DNA of 64,000 bases from Flavobacterium hydrophilum (GTDB taxonomy: Bacteria > Bacteroidota > Bacteroidia > Flavobacteriales > Flavobacteriaceae): the NCBI RefSeq assembly GCF_003202405.1, contig NZ_QJHL01000001.1:496001-560000 (forward strand), given 5' to 3'. Of this stretch, positions 10,201-18,143 are shown piece after piece. The translations under genes were made by a program, and so were the position numbers. The notes beneath the pieces were generated by a model, which worked only from the letters and a program-made list of their open reading frames with translations, did no database searches and was not told the DNA's origin. How positions within the stretch are numbered: position 1 is the stretch's first letter; each line of letters begins with the position of its first letter.

Positions 10201-13200
10201 GTAGGTATAAATTCGGGATGTCTGAATCTGATTATATGCCGCTCCGCCATTGGCCGTCGCAAGTAATGAACCTGATAAACCATTACATTTAGGCTGCAGA
10301 TGTGTTTCTGTAAGTACAGGTTTTGTAGGCTGTTCTATTGTATATGTTTTTGAATCAAAACAGTTATTTGAATCCGTTACGACAATACTATAATTGCCGG
10401 AAACAACATTGACTAAAGAAGGACTATTTGTACCTACAATTAGTCCTGCATTATTTTTCCATTGATAGTTGTAAGGTAATGTTCCGCCAACTGCGCTTAT
10501 CTCTATTTTTCCTGTTGCTAAACCAAAACCGGTACTTGGCGTAACAGTTGCGTTTTCTTCTATAATTACTGATTTGGCAGGTTGACTAATCTGAATAGTT
10601 TGTTCAACTGGTCCGCAAAGATTTATATCTGTTACTTTTATTGTGTAAGTTCCTTCGGATAGCCCTGAAATAATTCCGTTTTGATTATCTACTGTTCCTC
10701 CACTGCTAATGATTGAATAAGGTTTTGCAAGGTCAGTATCTTTTGTTCCGCCGGTAATATTGAGTTTAATTGTTCCATTATTTCCTCCAAAACAGGAAAC
10801 ATTTTCTTTTGTATATGTAAAAGCTAATTTATCCGGTTCAGTAATTGTAAAGGTATTGGTGCCAAAAAGAGCATTGCTGTTTGCATCTTTAACAGAAACT
10901 ACATAATTACCCGCGCCCAATCCTGATGCTTTTGAAGCGGTTGAATAGATTGAAATAGTTTCGATTGAAGTATACTGTTTTCCGGTTGAAGTGTTCAGCC
11001 ATTCAAAGCTATATTCTTTTACACCACCTTTAACAATAATAGTATATTCACCTGACAAGTCTCCCTTACAAAGAATATTTGTAAAAGGTGTCTGGGTTAA
11101 GCTTACCACTTCTAACTTATCAGGCTGGGTAACAGTATAGTCAATTTCGGGAAGCGTACAGTTATTGGCATCTTTTACAATTAAATGATAAATTCCGGCA
11201 CTTAAATTGGTTATGGAAGAATTTGTACCAATTATTGCCATTGCAGTGCCTTTTCGCCATTCATAACTATAATTTGGCTTTCCACCTGAAACAGTAACGC
11301 TTATACTTCCATCATTGGTTTCAAAACCTTTTAAATGTACAGGTCCTGTGCTTGAAATCTGTAATGGAGCAGTAGGTTGTGTAATTTTAACAGCATCGGT
11401 AAGAGTTGCAGTACATTCATGTCCGACTGCATCTTTAACAGTTACATTATATTCACCGGCAGCAAGCTGATTTAAATTCCCGGTATAACTTACACCGTCT
11501 TTAGTCCATTGTTGGGTATACGGTGCAGTTCCTCCTTCAATTGTAATTTCGATAGCACCTGTTGCCGCACCAAAGCATAAAACATTGGTTTGTTTGGCAA
11601 GTGATACTTTTAGCTTATCAGGCTGTTTTAATTTGAAATTGAGCTGCTCGGCATTGGCAAAAGGGCCAGGCTCAGGATTCGCACTGTCTGTTACAAAAAC
11701 GCTGTAATCGCCAAAGCCTATACCTGAAAGACTTGCTGAATTTTCTCCGGATACTGTAGCGCCATTCTTTTCCCATCTGTATTTATAAGGAGCAACTCCT
11801 CCTGTTACTTCTGCGACCAGTTGACCATTTGAATCTCCGTTACACTTTATAAAAGCAGATTCTTTAATAGTTACTTCCAGTTTTGTTTTTTCAAGAACAG
11901 TAAAATTATACTGTATAGATTGGCATAATTTTTTATCTAAAATTGTTAAGTAATAGATTCCTGCTTTTAATCCAATAACATCCCTTATGCTTGCTGAAAA
12001 ACCATTATTAGATGTCCATTGGTAAGTATAGTCACCATTTCCGCCTGAAGGATCAGAAGGGAAAATAATCGACCCGGTACTTTGACCATTAATAGCAACA
12101 TGGGTTATAGACGGAGATGAAATAGTTATTTTAGATGGATCTGCAATTATAATATTATTGAGGCTTTGTGTACATCCATTAGCATCTGTAACAGTTAGAG
12201 AATAAGTTCCTGCTGTTAATCCGTATCGGTCTTTGCTGGTGGGTCCGTCAGCCCATTTGTAAGTATATGTTGGTGTACCTCCTGTAACATTAATTTCTAT
12301 TTTTCCATCATTACCGCCATTACAGGATGCGTTTTGTTGCTGGGTTGCGGCATTACTTGTAACCGATAACGGCTGCAATGGAGATATAATAGTATAAATA
12401 TCCGAGGTCACAGGTACCATTTTATCATCCATTACCTGAACAGAGTAAGAGCCTCCTCCAAGATTATTTATTGTTGCATTTGTTTCGTTATCTATTTTGG
12501 TGGCATCTTTGTACCATTGATATTGGTAAGTAGAATTAGTGGCAAGAGTCCCTCCCGATGCCTGTACAGTTATTGTACCTGTATTTTCTTCGTAACATTT
12601 TACATTTTGCTGGCTGACAAAAGTTATTGCTAATGCTTCTAATTTTGCTATCGAAGGTAGTGAAGTACAATTATTATTGTCTTTTACAACAACCTCATAG
12701 GTGCCATTTACGAGATTTGTAATGATATTACTGCTGTGTGATGATGTAATTCCGCCTTTCGTAAGTAAATAGGTGTAAGTACCTGTTCCTCCGGAAGCAG
12801 AGATAGTTATTTTTCCATCATTACTGTTAGTACCGGATGGCTGTGTTGGAGTTATAGAGGTAATAATTACTGCTGGAGGGGCTGTGATTTTTATATCAGC
12901 AGCACTACTATAAATACAGCCTTTTGTATCGGTAATAGTATAAGAATAATCTCCTGGAGATAATCCTGTCCTGTCGGGTTGTCCAGCTGTGTAAGTTGTG
13001 GTAATATTATCACTCCAAAGGATAGAATATCCTGAAGTACCACCGCTGATGGTAAGTGAAATGGTACCATCACTGCTGCCATTACAGCTTACGTTGGTTT
13101 TACTTTCTGCAACAGATATTGCAGCTAAGGGCTCGGAGATAAGGAATGTATTTGATAATGCTGTATTGACAGGGGATGCGTTATCTGTTATTTCTAATTG

Positions 13201-13770
13201 ATAAGTTCCTGTATATAAACCATTAGAAATAAATTCTCCGGTTAAACCTGTATCGTCAAAAGTATTTCCGTTGCTTTTGAACCATTTATAGGTATAGCCA
13301 GTAGTTACTGTTCCTCCTAATTTTTTAGTTATAGAAAGTGTTCCGGTGTTTTTTCCATGACATGAAATGCTATTACCATCTATAACAACTTCCAGTTTAT
13401 CCGGCTGGCCTATTACAAAAGGATAAGCCACACTTTCACAGCCATTGTTTTTATCTTTTGCTTTTATAGAATATTCTCCATGTGCTAATTTTGACCAGTC
13501 AGTTATAGCTGTAATGGATAATCCGTCTTTCGTCCATATATAGTCATAACTGCCTGTTCCTCCTTTAAATACAATGTTTAAAGTGCCATTAGCCAAACCG
13601 AAACCTGTCGCGTCTGTTTTCTTAAGCTCTCCATCAATTTCAATTGGAGCAGGATTCACAAAAGTAACAGTTCTTGCACCATTAACAGCAGTAGGAGTAA
13701 CGGTAGCCTGAGTTTGCGAATAACCCCAAAAACTTGTAATAAGCAATAATAATAGTAAATGTTTTTTCAT
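7225..13770 (-). CDS. SprB-repeat giant adhesin with T9SS type A sorting domain
   Basis: 2181 residues counting from ATG 13770, which begins the signal peptide MKKHLLLLLLITSFWGYSQ; an ATG 42 nt upstream at 13812 would put extra residues before it. The body is about 22 consecutive SprB-type modules of 85-105 residues (start like VSCNG..DGTI, GGTxxYxYxW in the middle, GxYxVxVxDxxGC at the end). Cysteine placement has a period of three modules (see findings). A PKD-like domain follows, then a C-terminal type A sorting domain beginning KKFDLKIYPNPSQG and ending LRKIIIQ, so the protein should cross the outer membrane by the T9SS and be attached to the surface. SprB itself is the mobile gliding adhesin of F. 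johnsoniae; this protein is smaller than SprB and sits in a different gene context, so I do not call it sprB. Confidence 0.9.
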   Translation of the reverse strand: MKKHLLLLLLITSFWGYSQTQATVTPTAVNGARTVTFVNPAPIEIDGELKKTDATGFGLANGTLNIVFKGGTGSYDYIWTKDGLSITAITDWSKLAHGEYSIKAKDKNNGCESVAYPFVIGQPDKLEVVIDGNSISCHGKNTGTLSITKKLGGTVTTGYTYKWFKSNGNTFDDTGLTGEFISNGLYTGTYQLEITDNASPVNTALSNTFLISEPLAAISVAESKTNVSCNGSSDGTISLTISGGTSGYSILWSDNITTTYTAGQPDRTGLSPGDYSYTITDTKGCIYSSAADIKITAPPAVIITSITPTQPSGTNSNDGKITISASGGTGTYTYLLTKGGITSSHSSNIITNLVNGTYEVVVKDNNNCTSLPSIAKLEALAITFVSQQNVKCYEENTGTITVQASGGTLATNSTYQYQWYKDATKIDNETNATINNLGGGSYSVQVMDDKMVPVTSDIYTIISPLQPLSVTSNAATQQQNASCNGGNDGKIEINVTGGTPTYTYKWADGPTSKDRYGLTAGTYSLTVTDANGCTQSLNNIIIADPSKITISSPSITHVAINGQSTGSIIFPSDPSGGNGDYTYQWTSNNGFSASIRDVIGLKAGIYYLTILDKKLCQSIQYNFTVLEKTKLEVTIKESAFIKCNGDSNGQLVAEVTGGVAPYKYRWEKNGATVSGENSASLSGIGFGDYSVFVTDSANPEPGPFANAEQLNFKLKQPDKLKVSLAKQTNVLCFGAATGAIEITIEGGTAPYTQQWTKDGVSYTGNLNQLAAGEYNVTVKDAVGHECTATLTDAVKITQPTAPLQISSTGPVHLKGFETNDGSISVTVSGGKPNYSYEWRKGTAMAIIGTNSSITNLSAGIYHLIVKDANNCTLPEIDYTVTQPDKLEVVSLTQTPFTNILCKGDLSGEYTIIVKGGVKEYSFEWLNTSTGKQYTSIETISIYSTASKASGLGAGNYVVSVKDANSNALFGTNTFTITEPDKLAFTYTKENVSCFGGNNGTIKLNITGGTKDTDLAKPYSIISSGGTVDNQNGIISGLSEGTYTIKVTDINLCGPVEQTIQISQPAKSVIIEENATVTPSTGFGLATGKIEISAVGGTLPYNYQWKNNAGLIVGTNSPSLVNVVSGNYSIVVTDSNNCFDSKTYTIEQPTKPVLTETHLQPKCNGLSGSLLATANGGAAYNQIQTSRIYTYKLKNKATAAVTTINGNTANFANIVDGDYTLTATDASGIDSNSIDVQFKQPDPIVVSLVSKSNVRCFGDKDGAITISVSGGTPLINGTPEYNYRWKKKNTTSNNYENFTPTSLNTFPAGIYAVEVRDANFDDSDAAHCIGILEDIEITQPADFGFDIEKIIYSNPTAVNGNDGSLHFEITGGKANYEYKFYTKNAAGAETIIQTISNSPLMTADFAGLIKDHYYISAKDATGCIKYADFDFRDNPLTISVNQTQNISCYDANNGTIKANANGGFGQKKYTWYCNNVLLPNENQDVLLNVKPGIYYAVVKDSKKVEVTSNAISITQPDPVAFSTIQQPVKCFGNSNGQVTLTASGGNGTFRYRYSSNNVLIKDWENFSNGKTTIIADLAEGDYSIEVEDSQQCQSTKATVKITSPTSLIISNTIITPATGKGLSNGSISITAQGANGQYSYQWYKSDNTSANQTASTAINLAAGKYYVVVSDIKGCNLTSPLIEVTEPPILETTIAVQNVVLCNGDKNGSLKPTTTGGFLKSGDSYTYQWFENGNPTALASTAVLSAIGKGAYYAIATDSNGNKATSSILVVTEPAVLSNMLTSDYMLCGDLNDWTINATPSGGTQPYNYSWNTGAKTASIQNVPPGNYSVLVSDSHGCTITKMITLTAPAHLDATENIKIPTCYGGSDATIVVKPVAGIAPYTYSWNTGEKSNTLKNAAAGDYTIEITDSKGCIISRTYTIANPPKDVIDLGKDVTLCFDQTLTINATIDDDKATYLWKSDKGFSSNKAMITVSEPANYTVTVTNKLGCEATDTIQIFSQNTAISAEFAMSSQVFKNEKIVIVDISNPAADEIEWVLPAKANVVTKNKDYAEISFSEAGEYEITLNTKKGNCTAFQTKQILVTEGEYEENPDDEPITEKKFDLKIYPNPSQGIFTVDVTLDKVMPAHVKVYNLNNNLLIDSKTEEGKDNYLFNFNLGGLPPGLYFVLFESQQGSKLRKIIIQ

Positions 13771-13786
13771 AGTTTTTATTTTAGGA

Positions 13787-15142
13787 TTATTGCTCAATGC
13801 ATTTATTATCATCAGTTATTCTGATGTTGTATTCTTTTGCTTGTACCTGTTGTATCGTAACGGTTTTTTTATTTGGATTCAGGACATCAAAAGGAATCCT
13901 GTTTATCTGAGTTACCCCATTGACAATTTCAGTTTCTCCATTCAGATTATCATAATAATAGGGAGGAGTACCGCCATCGGCTTCGATAGTGATATCAACC
14001 TTGCCATCATGGCACTTTGGATTATCTGCTCTGACTTTAAAAGTGAGCGGCTTTGGATCATTATAGGTGAAAGGTTTTGAGCCAACCAAAACACCTTTTA
14101 ATATATAAGAATTAGGAACAGTAGGATGTTTAACTTGCGCCTGATAAAAAACTTCGTATTGACGACCGCTCTCTAAACTTGTAAAATTGGATAAATTAGA
14201 ATAGGAATATATTTTAGAACCAGCAGGATATGTAACATTATTTACTGAAAACATAGGGGTTGATTTGATAGGAAGAGGATTGTTTATAGTTTCCCTGACA
14301 TACAATTGATAAAGATTTTCGTCTTTATTACTATCCAATTCTCGGTCGAATGTAATCTCCAGTTTTTGAATACCCTCTCCGCTGCAATTAGGCCCTTTGT
14401 ATTGTACATCGGTAACAGTTGGTGCACAGGGATTATAATGAATTTGAATTGTATTGGTAGAGAATATCCGGTCTTGATTATACCCAATTCTAAAGTAAAT
14501 TGGACCATAATGATTTTTGTGGTCTTGTCCTAATAAATCAAAAACAGAAAACCTTGAAACTTCTGTATTGGTCATGTTGTGTCCACCTACAACTTTTTCC
14601 GGGACATCATTCCAGGTAATTTGACCATCTAAAGAATATTGCCAATGATAAACATAGTTATGAAATCCCCCGGGAGTTGCCACTAAATTTAGCATTTCTC
14701 CGGCGCAAACCTCAGTTGTTCCTAAGTTTGATATTGCCAAGTCGTTGGGCGTTAGCTCAGCATATGCTTCACCTCTTAACTGTTTGTATAAACTGCCTTT
14801 TATTAAGTCCTGAATAGAAATTACATTATAAAAATCATCTAATTCACCGCCAAATGTTATGTAGCCCCATAATGAAAACCTATAGGTAGTTGTATTCAAG
14901 TCTACAGGTACATTGTAATTCACATAAGTTGATCTTGGTGAATTTAAATAAAACCTGTCCGGTCCTGTAAGATTAACACTAGATCCACCAGATGGATTGT
15001 ATAAATACTCATCATAAGTATACCACTCATAATTGATATTGTCGGTAATGGTTTGAGTAAATAAGTAAGTGTAGCTTGGAACAGTTTGTCCTAAACCTTT
15101 TGTGAAAAAACCTAATATAAGTATAAAATAAATCTTTTTCAT
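13787..15142 (-). CDS. Secreted SprB-module protein, tandem paralogue 3 of 3
   Basis: 451 residues. The ATG at 15142 is preferred over 15175 because it begins the signal peptide (MKKIYFILILGFFTKGLGQ) and leaves 7 nt after the upstream gene instead of an overlap. Shared with its two upstream neighbours: a YHWQYS...TWNDVP block, a DLLGQDH block, RIGYN, and an ITFDREL stretch following CSG. The last 80 or so residues are one SprB-like module opening at NPKC and closing at DNKCIEQ. No T9SS sorting domain is visible, so the protein may be periplasmic or rely on a partner. The stop lies 16 nt before the SprB-repeat adhesin start, so co-expression is very likely. Function unknown. Confidence 0.8.
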   Translation of the reverse strand: MKKIYFILILGFFTKGLGQTVPSYTYLFTQTITDNINYEWYTYDEYLYNPSGGSSVNLTGPDRFYLNSPRSTYVNYNVPVDLNTTTYRFSLWGYITFGGELDDFYNVISIQDLIKGSLYKQLRGEAYAELTPNDLAISNLGTTEVCAGEMLNLVATPGGFHNYVYHWQYSLDGQITWNDVPEKVVGGHNMTNTEVSRFSVFDLLGQDHKNHYGPIYFRIGYNQDRIFSTNTIQIHYNPCAPTVTDVQYKGPNCSGEGIQKLEITFDRELDSNKDENLYQLYVRETINNPLPIKSTPMFSVNNVTYPAGSKIYSYSNLSNFTSLESGRQYEVFYQAQVKHPTVPNSYILKGVLVGSKPFTYNDPKPLTFKVRADNPKCHDGKVDITIEADGGTPPYYYDNLNGETEIVNGVTQINRIPFDVLNPNKKTVTIQQVQAKEYNIRITDDNKCIEQ

Positions 15143-15149
15143 AATATAA

Positions 15150-16583
15150 TTATTTTTCAATACAGCCATTTTCATCAGTCACTTTAATACTATTTACTGC
15201 AGTTGGGATCAATCCTCTAATATGATAATAGCCATCAGCTTCTTTTACAGGTTTTGGATTTTTCTGTTCCGTTCCATCAACATAAAAGAGGTAACTGCCC
15301 GTGCCACCGGATACATCAATGGAGACTTCTACAGCATCATTAGCGCATTTTGGGTTATCCGCTTCTACAATTTCAAATATGACAGGCTCAGGTTCTTTGT
15401 ATTTGATATTCAGTTCCTCAATTGAAATCCCCAAACCTTTATTTATATTATTATCAAAAGCCTGATAGCGTATTTGATAGGTCGCATTAGGATTTAAACC
15501 TTTAAAATCTGACATAGAATAACTGTAAATTCCAGGGCTTTTTTCGTCAAGTTTTTTAATCAGGCCATTGTTTGGATCACCCTCAGTAAAAAAAGGATAA
15601 ACAATAGGCGGTGTACTATCAGGGAGATTCGTACTTGTATTTACGGCTTTTAGCTGAAAATCATGCAATTCTTCATTAGGATATAAATCCCTGTCAAAAG
15701 TTACGGTAACACTGCGAACATTATCGCCATTACAAAAAGGAGGAAGATATTCAATATTGCCTACAAGTGGCGCACAGGATGAATAGAATAATGGAAATTC
15801 TATTCCTCCGGCAAAAAGCATCGAATTATACCCCATACGGAAGTAGATGGTTTTTCCAATGTAATTTAAATGATTATTTCCTAAAAGATCAAAAATGGTA
15901 AAATTCGGATTAGCTTTATGGAATTCATCCGGTACATCACGCCATGTAGCCTTATTGTCCAGACTATATTGCCAGTTATAAATTTCAGGAGGAAAACCTT
16001 CCGGATAAGCAAATACACCGAACTGTTCATTTGCACAAAGGGTCTTTGTTCCGGTAGCTGGATTTCTGTTAGCCGGGAATCCAATAGACACGTTTGGTTT
16101 AAAAGACTGAACATAAAAATTACCCATATAAGTTTCCAGCAAAAGTTGACTCTTACCAGGATTTATGAATTCATCAAATTCTAAATTATCTCCACCATCA
16201 TCAACAGTGTTTGCCGGAGTAGTGTTAAACAGCTTAACTGCAATAGCAAAATCTACAAAATAGGGTTGATAAGCAGACACATTTTTATAATTTAGTAGAA
16301 CGGTTTGTGAGCTGTTCGGCATTTTGAAACAGCAGCCATATAGCTCATTAATATAACTGTTCCCTGTGTTATCACTGCTTTTGATTTTAATAGTATTACC
16401 TTGATAGTCAGTTAAACAAAATCCCAGATATTCACTTGAAACTGAATAATTATTTTGAAATTCTTGATTTTTATCATCTGTAGGTTGACGCTCATACGCA
16501 ATGACTATGTCATAGGTTGCCTGAGCATATCCATAATTACTGAAGATAAATATTAAAACCAATAAGTAGTAAAGTTTTTTCAT
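15150..16583 (-). CDS. Secreted SprB-module protein, tandem paralogue 2 of 3
   Basis: 477 residues from ATG 16583, with signal peptide MKKLYYLLVLIFIFSNYGYAQ. Same layout as both neighbours: N-terminal beta-rich domain, CANEQF, YNWQYSLDNKATWRDVP, FDLLGNNHLNY, FRMGYN, CAPLVGN, VTFDRDLYPNEE, then a C-terminal SprB-like module from NPKC to DENGCIEK. It ends exactly at the module end with no sorting domain. Spacing to the upstream gene is 3 nt and to the downstream start 7 nt. The repeated architecture points to tandem gene duplication followed by strong divergence of the N-terminal third. Function unknown; it is likely a subunit of the same surface assembly as the adhesin. Confidence 0.8.
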   Translation of the reverse strand: MKKLYYLLVLIFIFSNYGYAQATYDIVIAYERQPTDDKNQEFQNNYSVSSEYLGFCLTDYQGNTIKIKSSDNTGNSYINELYGCCFKMPNSSQTVLLNYKNVSAYQPYFVDFAIAVKLFNTTPANTVDDGGDNLEFDEFINPGKSQLLLETYMGNFYVQSFKPNVSIGFPANRNPATGTKTLCANEQFGVFAYPEGFPPEIYNWQYSLDNKATWRDVPDEFHKANPNFTIFDLLGNNHLNYIGKTIYFRMGYNSMLFAGGIEFPLFYSSCAPLVGNIEYLPPFCNGDNVRSVTVTFDRDLYPNEELHDFQLKAVNTSTNLPDSTPPIVYPFFTEGDPNNGLIKKLDEKSPGIYSYSMSDFKGLNPNATYQIRYQAFDNNINKGLGISIEELNIKYKEPEPVIFEIVEADNPKCANDAVEVSIDVSGGTGSYLFYVDGTEQKNPKPVKEADGYYHIRGLIPTAVNSIKVTDENGCIEK

Positions 16584-16586
16584 AAA

Positions 16587-18140
16587 CTAAAGCGATTTTT
16601 CGATGCAGTCATGTTCATCGGTTACTTTTATTTTATAACTTTTTTTGGCATCATTTATAGATAAGTTCACAGGCTGGCTGGCAGATCGGCTTATAGTAGT
16701 AGTATTGTTGGCAGTAGTTGAGGTTTGAACTGTAGTAACGGTAAAAGGAATTGCAGTTCCGCCGTCTAAAGAATAAGAGTATTTTCCGGAACCTCCCTTA
16801 ACGTTTATAGTCATACCGCCTTCTCCGTTATGGCATAGAGGATTTGTGGGATCTATGGTAAAGGTCAGGGGTTCAGGATCCTGATATAAAAAAGGTTCCG
16901 CTTCTGCCATAGTTCCTTTTGGAACCCCATTCAATGCTGCCTGATATTCTACTACATATTGTTTATTGTTTTCTAAGGTATTGTTTGACGTTGGTATTAT
17001 GAATGAATATATGTATTGATCTTTTAAAGGATCATAAATAAGATTTGTTATTTCAGGCTGGGAAAATCTAACAGCATCTCCACTTACTTTAGGAAAAGGG
17101 ACAATTCTGAAAAGCGAAAAAGACTCTCCCGACACTAAGTTTCTGTCAAAGTACACATCAATGCTAGTTACAGGATCTCCACTACATTTTGGACTAGTAT
17201 ATACTACATTGCTTACTACAGGTGCACCGGGTTTGTAAATAATACGATAGACAGCGGTAAAAGCTCTGTCGTCAGGACCATAACCAAGTCTGAAATCAAT
17301 TGCACCAAATGGAGCCCAGGGCAAGTCACGCATAGTGAAAATTGGCTTTGGTGTATTGTTGGTTTTTGATGTGTTTATGACAGTATTAGGAACATCTTCC
17401 CAGGTTTGACTGCCTTCAGGTCTGTATTGCCAATGATATACAAAATCAGGAAATACAATTGTAGTATTTACGCTGGGTGTAGTTGCTATCAAATCAAAAG
17501 CCTCTCCTGCTAAAATTTCAGGTGGTGTATATACTCCTGTTGCATAAGGGTCATAACCTGGTTTAGATATCACAAGACCATTAGGAAAAAAATTTTTTAC
17601 AGACACTTCTCCAAAACAGCTATGAGACTCACTTTCATAAGCACTAGAACCTGTTATAACTGAATTTTCAATGCTAAAATTATTAGATTCATTTACGGTA
17701 TTAGCTAAGCGATAAAACATGGTTTCAATACAGGTATACGTATTTTCATTAGAATTATAATTAAAAAAAGTCGTATAAGTATGATCATCTGAATATCCAC
17801 TATTGCTGGAACATTTGCAAATAGCATTATACCTAACCTCATAGCTTGGTTTTAAGGGAATTATAAATGTTTGTTTTTCAATTCGTGGAGGATTAGATAT
17901 ATCGTCAAACATTACACCTTCCATTTCGGAATGTCTTAAATATTGAGAATTTTCAGCAAAACCCCAGCTATAGGAACATGGGGACATATCGTGTCCTATT
18001 GGTCCGTAATTGGTGTAATTTCCGCAAAAAGGAGTTCTTTTCCATTCAAAATCTACTGTGTAGGTCAACTCAGTTTGCGCTATAATTCCTTGGAATGATA
18101 AAAACAGAAATAAAAATAATATCGGGTAGTGCTTCTTCAT
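16587..18140 (-). CDS. Secreted SprB-module protein, tandem paralogue 1 of 3
   Basis: 517 residues from ATG 18140, with signal peptide ending IIAQ. Shares YHWQYRPEGSQTWEDVP, RLGYG and VYFDRNL with the two downstream paralogues and ends in a SprB-like module from NPLCHNG to DEHDCIEKSL. The N-terminal part is rich in cysteines (for example ICKCSS and SCFGEV), unlike the other two. The module contains a Thr/Ser-rich insertion of about 30 residues. It lies 3 nt downstream of the fibronectin III gene stop. No enzymatic motif was recognised. Paralogy is seen directly in the shared motifs; its role in the operon is inferred. Confidence 0.78.
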   Translation of the reverse strand: MKKHYPILFLFLFLSFQGIIAQTELTYTVDFEWKRTPFCGNYTNYGPIGHDMSPCSYSWGFAENSQYLRHSEMEGVMFDDISNPPRIEKQTFIIPLKPSYEVRYNAICKCSSNSGYSDDHTYTTFFNYNSNENTYTCIETMFYRLANTVNESNNFSIENSVITGSSAYESESHSCFGEVSVKNFFPNGLVISKPGYDPYATGVYTPPEILAGEAFDLIATTPSVNTTIVFPDFVYHWQYRPEGSQTWEDVPNTVINTSKTNNTPKPIFTMRDLPWAPFGAIDFRLGYGPDDRAFTAVYRIIYKPGAPVVSNVVYTSPKCSGDPVTSIDVYFDRNLVSGESFSLFRIVPFPKVSGDAVRFSQPEITNLIYDPLKDQYIYSFIIPTSNNTLENNKQYVVEYQAALNGVPKGTMAEAEPFLYQDPEPLTFTIDPTNPLCHNGEGGMTINVKGGSGKYSYSLDGGTAIPFTVTTVQTSTTANNTTTISRSASQPVNLSINDAKKSYKIKVTDEHDCIEKSL

Positions 18141-18143
18141 AAT

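Noticed and set aside
13771..13812. ATG at 13812 as the start of the SprB-repeat adhesin
   Set aside because: It overlaps the upstream gene and would add 14 residues before the signal peptide; ATG 13770 fits better.
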